Assembly (NCBI RefSeq): GCF_001748245.1 | Contig: NZ_BDFO01000001.1 | Span: 5,981,346-6,045,345 of the forward strand | DNA length: 64,000 bases | DNA from: Oligoflexus tunisiensis | GTDB lineage: Bacteria > Bdellovibrionota_B > Oligoflexia > Oligoflexales > Oligoflexaceae | Direction of reading: 5' to 3' | Shown: piece by piece, positions 27,590 through 36,720 of the stretch | How positions within the stretch are numbered: position 1 is the stretch's first letter | Layout: every line of letters begins with the position of its first letter | The notes under the pieces: model-generated | What the model was told of the DNA's origin: nothing | The model's input: the letters and a program-made list of their open reading frames with translations, nothing else | Databases searched by the model: none | Translations under genes and position numbers: made by a program

Positions 27590-27745
27590 AATGGCCCCCT
27601 CTTTGAGCACAGTTATCGAAGTCTACGGGAAGGTATCAAATGCGGGCGCAGCGTACAAGAAGCCGAAAGGCCTGCTTAACTTTTTAGGTTAGGCACCGAT
27701 AGGCCTCGTAGCTCACTCTTGTCCGGAAAAAAAAGGAGTCACGCT

Positions 27746-28399
27746 GTGAAGGCTTTCTGGTTTGGCGTTATCGCCGTCATGCTGAATACGAGCGCCTGTG
27801 AAAAGCGCAAAGGCACACTCCTGCCGCCGCGAGATGCAGCCCTCAAAGCCCAGGCTGCCGCCCAGGACCCGGATCGCACGAAAATGCGCGCCAGGGCCAT
27901 GCCGGAAGGCATGATGGATGAAGAAACAGGCGGGCAGACCCCTGCGCCCCTCAATGATTTGGATACCAAAGATCTGCAAACGGTGAAGCAGGAAGCACTG
28001 GACCGCATCAAGCAAAATCCCAGCGAGAAGCTGTCCCACCCGTCCCCAGGCAAGGCCGCAGCCTTGTATCAGCGGGGCCGTCAGCTGGTGGCTCAGGGCC
28101 ATTACGCGGAAGGTCGGGAGTATTACCTGGTCGCCTGTCAGTTCGGTTACCTCGAAGGCTGTCACAAATTCGGCTGGCACGAGGAACGGTTAGGCAATAT
28201 CAACAACGCCCGCCAGTTTTATAAAACCGCCTGTGAAGGCGGCATAAGCAAGAGCTGCAATAACCTTGGTTTCCGACTGGAGAAGCTGCAACGCTGGGAC
28301 GAGGCGCTGGACTTTTATGCCCGGGCCTGCCTCGAAAAGCATGGGACCGGCTGTGACAACCTCATGAGACTGCGCGATCAAAGGCTCAAAATTCGCTGA
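27746..28399 (+). CDS. Sel1/Hcp-like cysteine-rich repeat lipoprotein
   Basis: About 217 residues from a GTG start with AAAAGGAG eleven bases upstream. The signal ends at NTSAC, a lipobox-like site, so the mature protein is probably a lipoprotein. The C-terminal half has three or four helical repeats with a conserved spaced Cys pair (ACQFGYLEGC, ACEGGISKSC, ACLEKHGTGC). These are the disulfide-linked Sel1-like repeats of Helicobacter cysteine-rich proteins. It is likely periplasmic or surface-bound and mediates protein contacts. Its stop abuts that of the convergent hydrolase-like gene. Confidence 0.8.
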   Translation: MKAFWFGVIAVMLNTSACEKRKGTLLPPRDAALKAQAAAQDPDRTKMRARAMPEGMMDEETGGQTPAPLNDLDTKDLQTVKQEALDRIKQNPSEKLSHPSPGKAAALYQRGRQLVAQGHYAEGREYYLVACQFGYLEGCHKFGWHEERLGNINNARQFYKTACEGGISKSCNNLGFRLEKLQRWDEALDFYARACLEKHGTGCDNLMRLRDQRLKIR

Positions 28400-29305
28400 T
28401 CAAAGCGCATCGTGAGCCATCGCGTCCGATTCCTCGTCCTCATCATCGCCATCATCGTCCTCGTCAACCAGACGATCGAGTCGATGCTGATCACACCATT
28501 CAATGATTTCGCCCACCACCTGATCACGTTCCTTGTGCAAAAGCAGATGATGATCCTGCCCTTCGTAACGCAAGACCGATGTATTCACGGAAGCGAGAGC
28601 ATTCAGCCAGCGTTCCAGCGCTGAGGCGCGGTTGGCCACGGCATTCAATGTGTGAATCGAAAGAATGGCAAAGGGCAGCTGGTCGTTGGTGTTTTGAATG
28701 GCGGCGCAGGCTCCCAGGATTTCCCGAACTGTCGCAGGTTTTAGAGGACCGCGGAAGGCCAGCTCATCGTCCTTCAACGCGCCCTCCAAGGCCGGCCCGA
28801 GAAGGATGGGGCTGAGATCCTTGATCGCTTTGGAATTCTGCAGAAGAAACGCCGCATGTTTCATCACAAGACGCTCCATGGCGCCGACCGGCAGATCCAT
28901 CACCAGCCCGCAAAGGATGAGGCCCTTCATACGCGGCTTGCGCGACATGACAAAGCTTGCGGCGATCAAAGCACCGAGCCCCTGACCCAGGAGAAACACG
29001 GGCTGCGCCGGCTCCCGATCCTTGATGCGTGCCATCAGCAGGTCGAGGTCTTCCAGATAATCATCAAAACGTGTGATGAGCCCGCGTTCGCCGGGTGATT
29101 TGCCATGCCCGCGCAGGTCAGCCGCATAAACCGTATAGCCTTCCTGGCAGAGTCGTTGATAAATTCCTTGGTACACGCCGCAGTGCTCGCCATAATCATG
29201 CACAGCAATGATGACACCTTTTGGCGCTGAGCAGGCGTGCACTTCGCAATAGATATCCAATCCGTCAACGGCTTCCAGGGATTCAACCCGCGTCTGGCAG
29301 GCCAT
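28400..29305 (-). CDS. Alpha/beta-hydrolase fold protein (monoacylglycerol-lipase type) lacking its nucleophile
   Basis: About 301 residues from the ATG after AGGAGA. It has the monoacylglycerol-lipase hallmarks VHDYGEH, ADLRGHGKSPGERG and DDYLEDL. The nucleophile elbow expected as GHSMGG reads GQGLGA (residues 107-112), so the catalytic Ser is Gly. The position expected for the acid lies in a segment with no Asp (IHTLNAVANRA). The His near GQDHHLLLH is kept. A very acidic tail (VDEDDDGDDEDEESD) closes the protein. Probably a non-catalytic binding or regulatory member of the family. Confidence 0.75.
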   Translation of the reverse strand: MACQTRVESLEAVDGLDIYCEVHACSAPKGVIIAVHDYGEHCGVYQGIYQRLCQEGYTVYAADLRGHGKSPGERGLITRFDDYLEDLDLLMARIKDREPAQPVFLLGQGLGALIAASFVMSRKPRMKGLILCGLVMDLPVGAMERLVMKHAAFLLQNSKAIKDLSPILLGPALEGALKDDELAFRGPLKPATVREILGACAAIQNTNDQLPFAILSIHTLNAVANRASALERWLNALASVNTSVLRYEGQDHHLLLHKERDQVVGEIIEWCDQHRLDRLVDEDDDGDDEDEESDAMAHDAL

Positions 29306-29493
29306 AGCTTCTCCTCGCTTCACGATGTCAGGGTTACCTCATATATTTGGCATATTTTTCCCATTTTGGCCAGCTCGAACGACGGTATAAGACGTCAAAC
29401 AGCCGAAAAACCTGTGTTCCTGCCCCGGGAAAAGGGGTAGACTCCAGCGCCGTACTCGCGCTTATTTATCGAGTGTTTACAAAGGTTGAACTC

Positions 29494-31038
29494 ATGCGTT
29501 ACCAAGACATTAAATGGGAAGATGAATCCGAATTCGAAGGCGAAGGGGAAAAGGCCGGCAAAAAGCAGGTCGATGAGCTTTCGTTTGCAGAACTTTTGGA
29601 GCAGGAATCAGTTCCCGAAGTCGAAATTCGCCGCGGTGCTCAGGTGAGCGGAGTGATTTCGGCCATCAGTACCACCTCGGATAACGTCCTTGTCGAGCTG
29701 GATGCCTTGCATACCGCCGTTATGGATAAAAATCAGATCTATAATGAAAAAGGCGAACAGCAGTATCATGTCGGTGATCGCATCACCGCTTACGTCGTCT
29801 CCTATACAGCAGACGAGATTCAATTAAGTCTGCGCCTCAGCGCTTCCAAACAGTCCTTTGAAGATCTGCGCAATGCTCTGCAAATGCAGCTGCCCGTGCG
29901 CGGCAAGGTCACCGGTGAAAACAAGGGTGGCTTTGAAGTGACCATCATGGGCAAGAAGGCCTTCTGCCCCGTTTCGCAGATCGACACCCGCTTTGTCACG
30001 AACAAGACGGAATTCATGGGCCGTGAACTCAGCTTCCTGATCGAAAAGATCGAGGAAGGCGGCCGCAACATCGTCCTTTCACGCGCCAAGCTTCTGCGCA
30101 AGGAAGCTGAACTCAAGATCGCGGAACTCGAGGAACGCAAGAACCAGGATCAGGATATCATTCTCGATGGTATCGTGACCGAGTTGCGCGATTACGGAGC
30201 CTTTGTCGACCTCGGCGGCTTCGATGGTTTCCTGCACGTCTCGGAAATGAGCTACGCGCGGGTGAACCGGGCCTCCGATTTTCTGCAAAAAGGCGATCAG
30301 GTTCGCGTCAAAGTTCAGAAGATTGAAACCACCAATGATGGCAAGCGTCGCATCAGCCTCAGCATGAAGGCGATTCAGGAAGATCCCTGGGCCACCATCG
30401 GCAATCGCTATGAACCAGGCAAATCCTATTCCGGAACGGTCACCCGCCTCGAAACCTTCGGTGCGTTCGTGAGTCTGGAACCCGGTGTGGAAGGCCTGGT
30501 GCACATCTCCGAAATGTCCTGGGAAAAACGCATCCATCATCCGAACGAAGTTTTGAAAGTCGGCGACAGGGTCGATGTCCGGGTGATCGATATCCAGCCA
30601 GGCACCCAGAAGCTTTCCCTCAGTTTGAAGAATATCGAAGCCGACCCTTGGGCGGCGATCGACCAGAAATTCCCTGTGGGCGCCAAGGTCAAAGGCACGG
30701 TCGAAAGCCTCAAGGGCTTTGGCGCTTTCGTGCAGCTGGCACCGGGCGTCACCGGACTGGTGCCCACCGAGATTCTGAAAAAAGCCCATGGCGAGTCCTA
30801 TAAGAAAAAGGCTTCGCCGCCGCAGGAACTCGAAGTGGTGGTGCGGGAGTTGAATCCTGCCGAACGCAAGATTCTCTTGTCCTTGCCTGAAATCAAGGAT
30901 GATTCGGAAGATATCCAGGCTTATCACGAATACATGCAAACGCAGCAGGACAAGGCGAAAAAGGAAACCGCCAAGGCCCCGCGTGGCAGTTTTGGTGATA
31001 TCCTGGCGAAGAGTCTTGAAGGCAAGAAAAAATCCTGA
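29494..31038 (+). CDS. rpsA: S1 RNA-binding domain protein, ribosomal protein S1-like
   Basis: A 515-residue protein built of five S1 domains, clear in the repeated GxVxxLxxFGAFVxLxxGxxGLVHxSEMS pattern in the third and fourth. The first two are more diverged, as in ribosomal S1 where they bind the ribosome. It starts at MRYQDIKWEDE; frames upstream give a poor N-terminus. Bacterial S1 usually has four to six domains, so this may be the ribosomal protein or an S1 paralogue. The symbol is therefore provisional. apt follows after 23 bases. Confidence 0.75.
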   Translation: MRYQDIKWEDESEFEGEGEKAGKKQVDELSFAELLEQESVPEVEIRRGAQVSGVISAISTTSDNVLVELDALHTAVMDKNQIYNEKGEQQYHVGDRITAYVVSYTADEIQLSLRLSASKQSFEDLRNALQMQLPVRGKVTGENKGGFEVTIMGKKAFCPVSQIDTRFVTNKTEFMGRELSFLIEKIEEGGRNIVLSRAKLLRKEAELKIAELEERKNQDQDIILDGIVTELRDYGAFVDLGGFDGFLHVSEMSYARVNRASDFLQKGDQVRVKVQKIETTNDGKRRISLSMKAIQEDPWATIGNRYEPGKSYSGTVTRLETFGAFVSLEPGVEGLVHISEMSWEKRIHHPNEVLKVGDRVDVRVIDIQPGTQKLSLSLKNIEADPWAAIDQKFPVGAKVKGTVESLKGFGAFVQLAPGVTGLVPTEILKKAHGESYKKKASPPQELEVVVRELNPAERKILLSLPEIKDDSEDIQAYHEYMQTQQDKAKKETAKAPRGSFGDILAKSLEGKKKS

Positions 31039-31061
31039 CATCGATCACTCGAGGAACCAAC

Positions 31062-31574
31062 ATGCGTTTGGATGATTACATCCGCAACATTCCTGACTTT
31101 CCAAAGCCAGGGATCGCGTTCAAGGACATTACACCCTTGCTCAAGGATCCCAATGCCCTGCAGCACACCTATCGGGCGATCGCCAACCAATACCGGGAGG
31201 ACGAGGTCGATCTGGTGGTCGGGGCGGAAAGTCGTGGGTTTCTCTTTGGAGTGGGTGTGGCCCTTTTGATGAACAAGGGCTTCATTCCCATCCGCAAGCC
31301 CGGCAAGCTTCCGGCGCCTGTCTTCAAACAGAGCTACGATTTGGAATACGGGACGGACTCCCTGGAAATTCATCAGGACTCGATTCGTCCCGGACAGCGC
31401 GTTCTTTTGGTGGATGATCTCCTGGCCACGGGCGGCACAGCCCAGGCGGCCATTGAACTCGTCAAAAAATGTGGCGGGATCATCGTCGGCTGCGCGTTTG
31501 TGATTGAGCTGACCTTTCTCACAGGCCGGCAGAAACTCTCGCCGTATCCAGTGTATAGCCTGATTCGCTACTGA
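31062..31574 (+). CDS. apt: Adenine phosphoribosyltransferase
   Basis: A 170-residue enzyme with the N-terminal Apt pattern DFPKPGIAFKDITPLL, VVGAESRGFLFG, the hood loop RKPGKLPAP and the PRPP-binding motif LLVDDLLATGGTAQA. It salvages adenine to AMP with PRPP. Length and motifs match the family throughout. Probably cotranscribed with the S1-domain gene upstream and closed by the hairpin just after its stop. Confidence 0.96.
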   Translation: MRLDDYIRNIPDFPKPGIAFKDITPLLKDPNALQHTYRAIANQYREDEVDLVVGAESRGFLFGVGVALLMNKGFIPIRKPGKLPAPVFKQSYDLEYGTDSLEIHQDSIRPGQRVLLVDDLLATGGTAQAAIELVKKCGGIIVGCAFVIELTFLTGRQKLSPYPVYSLIRY

Positions 31575-31579
31575 TTCCC

Positions 31580-31612
31580 GTCCGGGCTGATTCGGGCCCG
31601 GACTCCCTCTTT
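31580..31612 (+). terminator. Terminator-like hairpin after apt
   Basis: An 8-bp perfect GC-rich stem (GTCCGGGC at 31580-31587, GCCCGGAC at 31596-31603) with an 8-base loop starts five bases past the apt stop. It is followed by a pyrimidine-rich tail (TCCCTCTTTCC) rather than a pure T run. Confidence 0.6.
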
Positions 31613-31666
31613 CCACATAGTATGTTAAAATAATCTTATCAATCCATGATAAGAGGGACGCATCCT

Positions 31667-32359
31667 ATGCTGGAATTTTCCTTGCCTGGCGGTGGTCTAT
31701 GGGGCATTTCGCTGACGGGATTTCTGTATGCTTTGCGTGATCGGAAATTACTGCCTGAGGTGATCAGCGGCGTTTCCTCGGGAAATCATGCAGGGTATCT
31801 GGCCTTCAGCGATGGTGATTACAACAAGGCCATGGCCTGGTTTCGAACCAGTGGTGAGTTTCTGAAGAGCAAACCCATTCGGCGTTTTCTGCCACCTTAC
31901 GATATGAATGGGGATCACATCAGTAGTTTTACCCTGCCCTTCATGGTGGAAAATTCGGTTCTGAAGCGCAACGGGCTCAAACACTTCTATGTCGGCTACA
32001 TTCAAACCAAAAACATGCGCTTTGTCGCCGAGGATGTCCTGGTTTACGATACCTACGAAGTCTTCCGCACCATCCTGAAGTCCTCCTCCATTCCATTTGT
32101 GACCAACTTCGTTCCGCACTTCGGCGGAGGCATTGACGGTGGTTTTGCCAAAAACAACTTCGCGTCACCCGCCGATTCCCAGGAACGCTGGATGATCACC
32201 TATGGTTTATCCCAAAGGAGTCCGCTCGATCGCAAGGTCTGGTCGCGGCGGGTGGTGCTGCCCAAACCTGTGGGCAGTCCCTTGCTGTTGAATGAGCGGC
32301 ATCTGGTTGAAAACTTTCATCGCGGCTATGAATTCGGCGCCACACTCGCAGGAATTTGA
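31667..32359 (+). CDS. Short patatin-like phospholipase
   Basis: A 230-residue protein starting at the ATG preceded by AGAGGGA. It has the patatin glycine-rich oxyanion loop (LPGGGLWGISLTG), the nucleophile elbow GVSSGN (GxSxG) and the Asp-Gly motif GGIDGG. It is shorter than the patatin at 11775-13331 and lacks that protein's N-terminal domain. There is no signal peptide. The last 34 bases overlap the convergent ABC-2 permease gene. Confidence 0.8.
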   Translation: MLEFSLPGGGLWGISLTGFLYALRDRKLLPEVISGVSSGNHAGYLAFSDGDYNKAMAWFRTSGEFLKSKPIRRFLPPYDMNGDHISSFTLPFMVENSVLKRNGLKHFYVGYIQTKNMRFVAEDVLVYDTYEVFRTILKSSSIPFVTNFVPHFGGGIDGGFAKNNFASPADSQERWMITYGLSQRSPLDRKVWSRRVVLPKPVGSPLLLNERHLVENFHRGYEFGATLAGI

Positions 32360-33525
32360 GATCCACGCTGAAGGCGTCGCACCGCAACGTAAGCCGCCAG
32401 CAGATGCAGGGCGAGGAGCAGAAGGAGCAGCCCCAGTTCCCGGGGAAAGGCGCTGATTTCAAAACCTGCTCCATAGAGCTTACGGAACATGGTCGCCGCA
32501 TGCGTCAGCGGCAGGATCTGACTGAACCACTGCAAAGCTTCGGGCAGGGAGGCCGTGGGCCAGGTGTAGCCCGAGAGAATAAAACTCGGCACGGACAAAA
32601 ACATCAGAGCCTGCGTCGCCCCCAGCCGATCACCGATCACAAGACTGACCCAGGTTCCCCAGGCAATCATCACCGTAACGAACAGCAGCGAAAAAATGAA
32701 GAGGCTGCCGATCTGCGCTTCACTCGACACGGAACTGAGAGGCAGAACCAGACCACAGAAGAGCAGCAGCCACAGAAAATGCAGCACAAAGTGCGGCAGA
32801 TTCTTGCCAAGCAGCAGGATCCAGGGACGCTTCGACAAGGACAACAGTTCACCCGAGGTTTGGGATTCCCTTTCTCCAGCCCAGCTCAAAGCAAGACCCA
32901 AAAGAATCACCTGCTGCAGAACGGTGAGCAGCATGCCAGGCAGCATGAAATCCGCGTAACTCAAGCTTGGATTCCCGATCGGACGAATTTCCGCCCGTAT
33001 CGGAGCTGCGAGCGCCTGCGCCTGATCCTTGAACGCTCCCAGTCGGCGGGCCTTGTGCATCGAGAGCCCGGCGCTCATGGTCTGCACGACACCCTGGACG
33101 GCAACACTTAAGGTATTGGCCAGTACCATATTGCCTGCATCGCAGAAGAGCAGCACACGGGCTTCCTCATTGCGCTTCAGTCGCAGGGAAAAATTCTTCT
33201 CCAGCACGACATAACCGGCAATCTTTCCCTGATCAAAAAGTTTTTCCGCGCCGTTCAGATCCGGCAGCGTCTGGATCACTTCCAGTTTTTGATGCTGATT
33301 CAGCCAGCGGATCATCCGATGCGAAAGAGCGGAAAAATCCTGCTGGACGACCACGATGGGAACCTCGGTCACATACGCGGGTGCATAGACACCACAGACA
33401 ATTATCGCGTTAAGGAGAGGCGCAATCAAAAGGAGGCTGCGCAGTTTGGAGTCCTGCCTTATCAAGCGACATTCGCGACCGGCAATAGCCATGATTTCGG
33501 CCAGGAATTCCGGCAGACGTTTCAT
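32326..33525 (-). CDS. ABC-2 type transporter permease
   Basis: A 399-residue membrane protein with one N-terminal helix, a periplasmic domain of about 140 residues and five or six C-terminal helices. The pattern PSLSYADFMLPGMLLTVLQQ before the membrane part and LSGYTWPTASLPEALQWFSQ near the end are typical of YbhR/YhhJ-type ABC-2 permeases. It needs an ATPase partner to work. None is encoded in this operon, which otherwise holds a membrane-fusion protein and a TolC-type channel. It overlaps the fusion-protein gene by four bases. Confidence 0.85.
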   Translation of the reverse strand: MKRLPEFLAEIMAIAGRECRLIRQDSKLRSLLLIAPLLNAIIVCGVYAPAYVTEVPIVVVQQDFSALSHRMIRWLNQHQKLEVIQTLPDLNGAEKLFDQGKIAGYVVLEKNFSLRLKRNEEARVLLFCDAGNMVLANTLSVAVQGVVQTMSAGLSMHKARRLGAFKDQAQALAAPIRAEIRPIGNPSLSYADFMLPGMLLTVLQQVILLGLALSWAGERESQTSGELLSLSKRPWILLLGKNLPHFVLHFLWLLLFCGLVLPLSSVSSEAQIGSLFIFSLLFVTVMIAWGTWVSLVIGDRLGATQALMFLSVPSFILSGYTWPTASLPEALQWFSQILPLTHAATMFRKLYGAGFEISAFPRELGLLLLLLALHLLAAYVAVRRLQRGSQIPASVAPNS

Positions 33526-34484
33526 GGCTGAGCTCCGGGCATAAGGATTGCGGACATCCCAGGTTGCAGTGCGGCGGGCGCGTCGACCGGTTTCAATGTG
33601 AGCTCAAAACTGCGGAGATCACGCGCCGCCCGATTCTCGGTGACGACCTGAGTCAGAACTGCCGGCAGCACCTGCACGCGCACAAGCTGAACCTTCAGGC
33701 TTTTGTTGTTCAGTGCAGGAATCTGCGCGCGATAGAATTTGCCCTGTTCAAATTCGCCAAGGCGATCCTCGGTCACATAGAAACTGAGGTGCGGATGCTG
33801 ATGATCCAGGAGGGTGATGATGGGAAATCCCTGTGGCACCAGCTCACCGGCCCGGGCATGAATCGCATGAACCGTCGCGTCTCCCGCAGCCGCCAGTTGC
33901 AAATCCTTGGAATAGGCGGAAACCTCAGCCAGACCGGTTTCAGCCTGCACCAGGTTGGCCGCAGCAATGGCCTTTTGTTCGTCACGGGCTCCATTGCGTC
34001 CGGCCTCCAGACGTGCCCGGGCAATTTCATGCTGGGATCGGGCCGCCTTTTCCTTGGCCACGATTTCCTCCCACTGCTGGCTGGCGATCGCGCCCTTGTC
34101 ATAAAGAATACGGGCGCGTTTCAGACTCTTCAGAGCAAAATCCCATTGGCTCCGGGCCAGCCGCTCAGCGGCGGACAGCTGGGAGATTTCCTCCTGGCGC
34201 GTGGCTTCATCGGTGATCTTCTTTTGCAGGTGGGCCTGCTCCAGCGTGGCCTGCGCGCGCTCGTTGCGGATGGCGATCAGATCATCATCCAGCACGACGA
34301 GGACCTGGCCAGCCTTGACCTTGTCACCCAGTTCCACCTTGATCTCTTTCACGCGACTCGAAAGCCGTGAGGCGAGATCGATTTCATCAAACTCCACCTG
34401 CCCGTGCAACGCATTCGTCTTTTGTTTCGGGCAGCCTGTTAAAACCAGACTGAAAAGCAGGGATAAGGTAATAAGGCGCAACAT
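33522..34484 (-). CDS. HlyD-family membrane fusion lipoprotein
   Basis: About 320 residues from the ATG preceded by GAGGG. A lipobox (LVLTGC) indicates a lipoprotein. The body is that of a periplasmic adaptor: a lipoyl half-motif (VKEIKVELGDKVKAGQVLVVLDD), a long coiled-coil hairpin (about residues 75-190), then the second lipoyl half and beta barrel (VHAIHARAGELVPQGFPIITL). It links the inner-membrane permease to the TolC-like channel. A GTG at 34496 overlapping the preceding stop is an alternative start with a weaker site. Confidence 0.9.
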   Translation of the reverse strand: MLRLITLSLLFSLVLTGCPKQKTNALHGQVEFDEIDLASRLSSRVKEIKVELGDKVKAGQVLVVLDDDLIAIRNERAQATLEQAHLQKKITDEATRQEEISQLSAAERLARSQWDFALKSLKRARILYDKGAIASQQWEEIVAKEKAARSQHEIARARLEAGRNGARDEQKAIAAANLVQAETGLAEVSAYSKDLQLAAAGDATVHAIHARAGELVPQGFPIITLLDHQHPHLSFYVTEDRLGEFEQGKFYRAQIPALNNKSLKVQLVRVQVLPAVLTQVVTENRAARDLRSFELTLKPVDAPAALQPGMSAILMPGAQP

Positions 34485-34492
34485 GCGAACCC

Positions 34493-35845
34493 TCACATCG
34501 ACTTATGATAATGCTGAATATAAAGGGCCGTATCTCCGGTCGCCGCAAAAAGGCTGATCAGATAGCGGTTGTAGCTCTCGAGCAGTTCGAGCCGTTTGAT
34601 CGAAAGTTTTTCGACATCACTGTAAGCGTTGAGAACATCCAGCTGGGACCCATCTCCCGTCCCATAGCGCAGCTCGCTGATTTCAAGCGTTTCCTGTGCC
34701 GCCTCCAAGGCCTTGTCCGTCGCCTGAAGAGCCGCGAGTTCACCCGCGGCCTGAGCCCAGTACTGTTCAATTTGAAGGGGTATATCCCGCTGCGCCTGCG
34801 CGCGTCCGATGGCAACCTTGCGACGAAGTGCCTCCGCCTTTTCCCGTTCAGGAATGGACTTAAGTCCGGCCGTCAGGGTCCATTCGAGTCCGAGCCCGAT
34901 CACCCATTTTGGTTCGAGCAGAGTAAGTTGTTCCTGGAGCAATTCATAACGACCAAAGGCATAGACATTCGGCAGGAGAGTCCCGGTCGCTGCATCATGC
35001 AGGGCGTCGGCTTTTGCAGCCTGATGCTCCAGGATTTTCCATTCCGGTCTCTGCGTGTGGGCGATGGTCTGCAAGGCCCGGGGATGAGAAGGCATGGGAA
35101 GACGCTTCAAGGCGCTCTTGAACTGACAGGTGCCCTGGGCCTGGATCAAACTCTGAACTGCCTGGCACAGCACCTTCTCCTGCGCCGCGGCCCGCACCTG
35201 CATGGCCTGAAGTTCCGCCAAAGCAGTTTCGGTGCGGCGGCGCATCACGCGGGGGATGGCGCCACTGGCAATCAATCCCTTGGTCAGCTGATCGATCCGG
35301 GTTAAATGCTTTTTAAATCTGGCCAGAACGTTCAGCACTTCGCGGGTGTATTGGGCTTGAAAATATCTCTGTAAAACCACGCTCAGCTGCTGGGATTTTT
35401 CCTGGGTGTATTCCGCAGTTTTAATACTGAGTTCAGCATCCCGGGCCTCCTGCTGCGCACCGAGCCGGCCGCCCATGTAGAGCGGTTGAATCAGCTGCAG
35501 TTGCGCCTTACTTACGTCGCGATCCTGAAGAATAAGCGGCGGCGGATCAATATCGAGACGGAAGGGCGCTCCATTCGGCAAGGTTCGTTGAATGGACTGC
35601 GGAGGGACATCCAGAGTGATGGCCTCATCCGTGCGGGTCTGGGTGGCTTTCAAGGTCAGACTCGGCAGGAAATCCGCGCGGGCCACGGCCTGATCCGACT
35701 CCGCTACGCTTGCATCCGCGGCCGCGCGCTGGACGCTGCTATTCCGTTGTTCAATGAGGCGCGGCAGGTCATCCAGCGACAGCGTTTCAGCGGCAGCCGA
35801 GCCCATGAAAAGGAGCAGAAAAAAGCTTATGAAGTGTCTGTCCAT
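34493..35845 (-). CDS. TolC-family outer membrane channel
   Basis: About 450 residues from the ATG at 35845, chosen because it opens a clean Sec signal peptide (cleaving near SAAAE); in-frame sequence upstream is not signal-like. It contains two TolC-type halves rich in long coiled coils, with SLDDLPRLIEQRNSSV at the start and the second-half SELRYGTGDGSQLDVLNAYSD near the end. It forms the outer-membrane duct of a tripartite exporter with the two genes downstream. The divergent TetR gene and a palindrome lie just upstream. Confidence 0.88.
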   Translation of the reverse strand: MDRHFISFFLLLFMGSAAAETLSLDDLPRLIEQRNSSVQRAAADASVAESDQAVARADFLPSLTLKATQTRTDEAITLDVPPQSIQRTLPNGAPFRLDIDPPPLILQDRDVSKAQLQLIQPLYMGGRLGAQQEARDAELSIKTAEYTQEKSQQLSVVLQRYFQAQYTREVLNVLARFKKHLTRIDQLTKGLIASGAIPRVMRRRTETALAELQAMQVRAAAQEKVLCQAVQSLIQAQGTCQFKSALKRLPMPSHPRALQTIAHTQRPEWKILEHQAAKADALHDAATGTLLPNVYAFGRYELLQEQLTLLEPKWVIGLGLEWTLTAGLKSIPEREKAEALRRKVAIGRAQAQRDIPLQIEQYWAQAAGELAALQATDKALEAAQETLEISELRYGTGDGSQLDVLNAYSDVEKLSIKRLELLESYNRYLISLFAATGDTALYIQHYHKSM

Positions 35846-35880
35846 ACAATGCTCGCTCAAGACCTGGAATGTTTTTCCGA

Positions 35881-35903
35881 AAAGGTAACCCGTGGTCACC
35901 TTT
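35881..35903. promoter_or_regulatory. Palindromic operator candidate for the divergent TetR regulator
   Basis: A 23-bp inverted repeat: AAAGGTAACC, spacer CGT, GGTCACCTTT, with one mismatched pair (A against C in the seventh position). It lies between the tolC-like start and the tetR start, 36 bases from the former. TetR dimers bind such palindromes in shared divergent promoters, so it is the likely site for control of the exporter and of the regulator itself. Confidence 0.6.
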
Positions 35904-36032
35904 CCACGTTGGAGCAAGAACAGGACCCGGATTGCGTGACGCGTAAGTGATGGAAGCGACTGGATGAACCCGAGGCGGCTGCCGTTTATCCCGTAACCAC
36001 TGGCCAGAAACCTGACAGCCGGAAGGATGGAC

Positions 36033-36668
36033 ATGACCCAGAGTCACGTTTCAGAACCGCGGAAGCAGCGGCGGGGCGTCCTCAGGCAGGAGAATCTTCT
36101 CGATGCCTTTCTCACGCTGGCCGCCGAGCACGGCATCTTCAGTGTCAGCCTGGAACAGATCGCGCGGCATTGTGGGGTGGCCAAGGCCACCGTTTATAAA
36201 CATTTCAGCAGCAAGGATGAGATCCTCGCTCTGGTTTATCTCCGTTTTTATGAACCGTTCACCCAGGAGGTCCTGAGTCTTCCTCAGGACCTGGCCGTGG
36301 TGCCGCGTCTCAGGCGCGTGGTCCGCCTCTATCTGAGCTGGCATCTTCAGAACCCTGCGCTCAGCTCCGTAATCATGATCAGCAAGCACTTCGTGGATGT
36401 GCGCAAACTTCCGGCTCCTTTGGTGGTACGCTGGCAGAATTTTCAACGCCAGCGCATTGAGGTGGCCGATGCCATCATCAAACTCGGCATCGAGGAGCAG
36501 GTGTTTCGACCGATTGATCCGCGCTGGCTCTCTGAGGTGGGAGTTCGCATGCTGGATGGAGTGCTGACCTGTTTTTTTGAAATGTCGGATACGGAGAGGC
36601 AGGAGCGTCATGAGTCATTGACCCGGGAGGCCGAGGATATGCTGATCAAGAGCTTTATGCGGCATTGA
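36033..36668 (+). CDS. TetR-family transcriptional regulator
   Basis: A 211-residue regulator. The start at 36033 follows GGAAGG with six bases spacing; an ATG at 36027 is too close to it. The N-terminal helix-turn-helix reads SLEQIARHCGVAKATVYKHF with SSKDE after it, the TetR signature. The C-terminal helical ligand domain resembles TetR_C regulators of efflux genes. Divergent from the TolC/fusion/ABC-2 operon, which it probably represses. Confidence 0.93.
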   Translation: MTQSHVSEPRKQRRGVLRQENLLDAFLTLAAEHGIFSVSLEQIARHCGVAKATVYKHFSSKDEILALVYLRFYEPFTQEVLSLPQDLAVVPRLRRVVRLYLSWHLQNPALSSVIMISKHFVDVRKLPAPLVVRWQNFQRQRIEVADAIIKLGIEEQVFRPIDPRWLSEVGVRMLDGVLTCFFEMSDTERQERHESLTREAEDMLIKSFMRH

Positions 36669-36720
36669 GAAACAAAAGGATGGGAGCCTGGCCCCCACCC
36701 CGTGCACATCCGGGAACGTT

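Noticed and set aside
28394..28405. TGATCA shared by convergent stop codons here and at 840-845
   Set aside because: Two abutting TGA stops on opposite strands produce this palindrome automatically; no further conserved sequence surrounds it.
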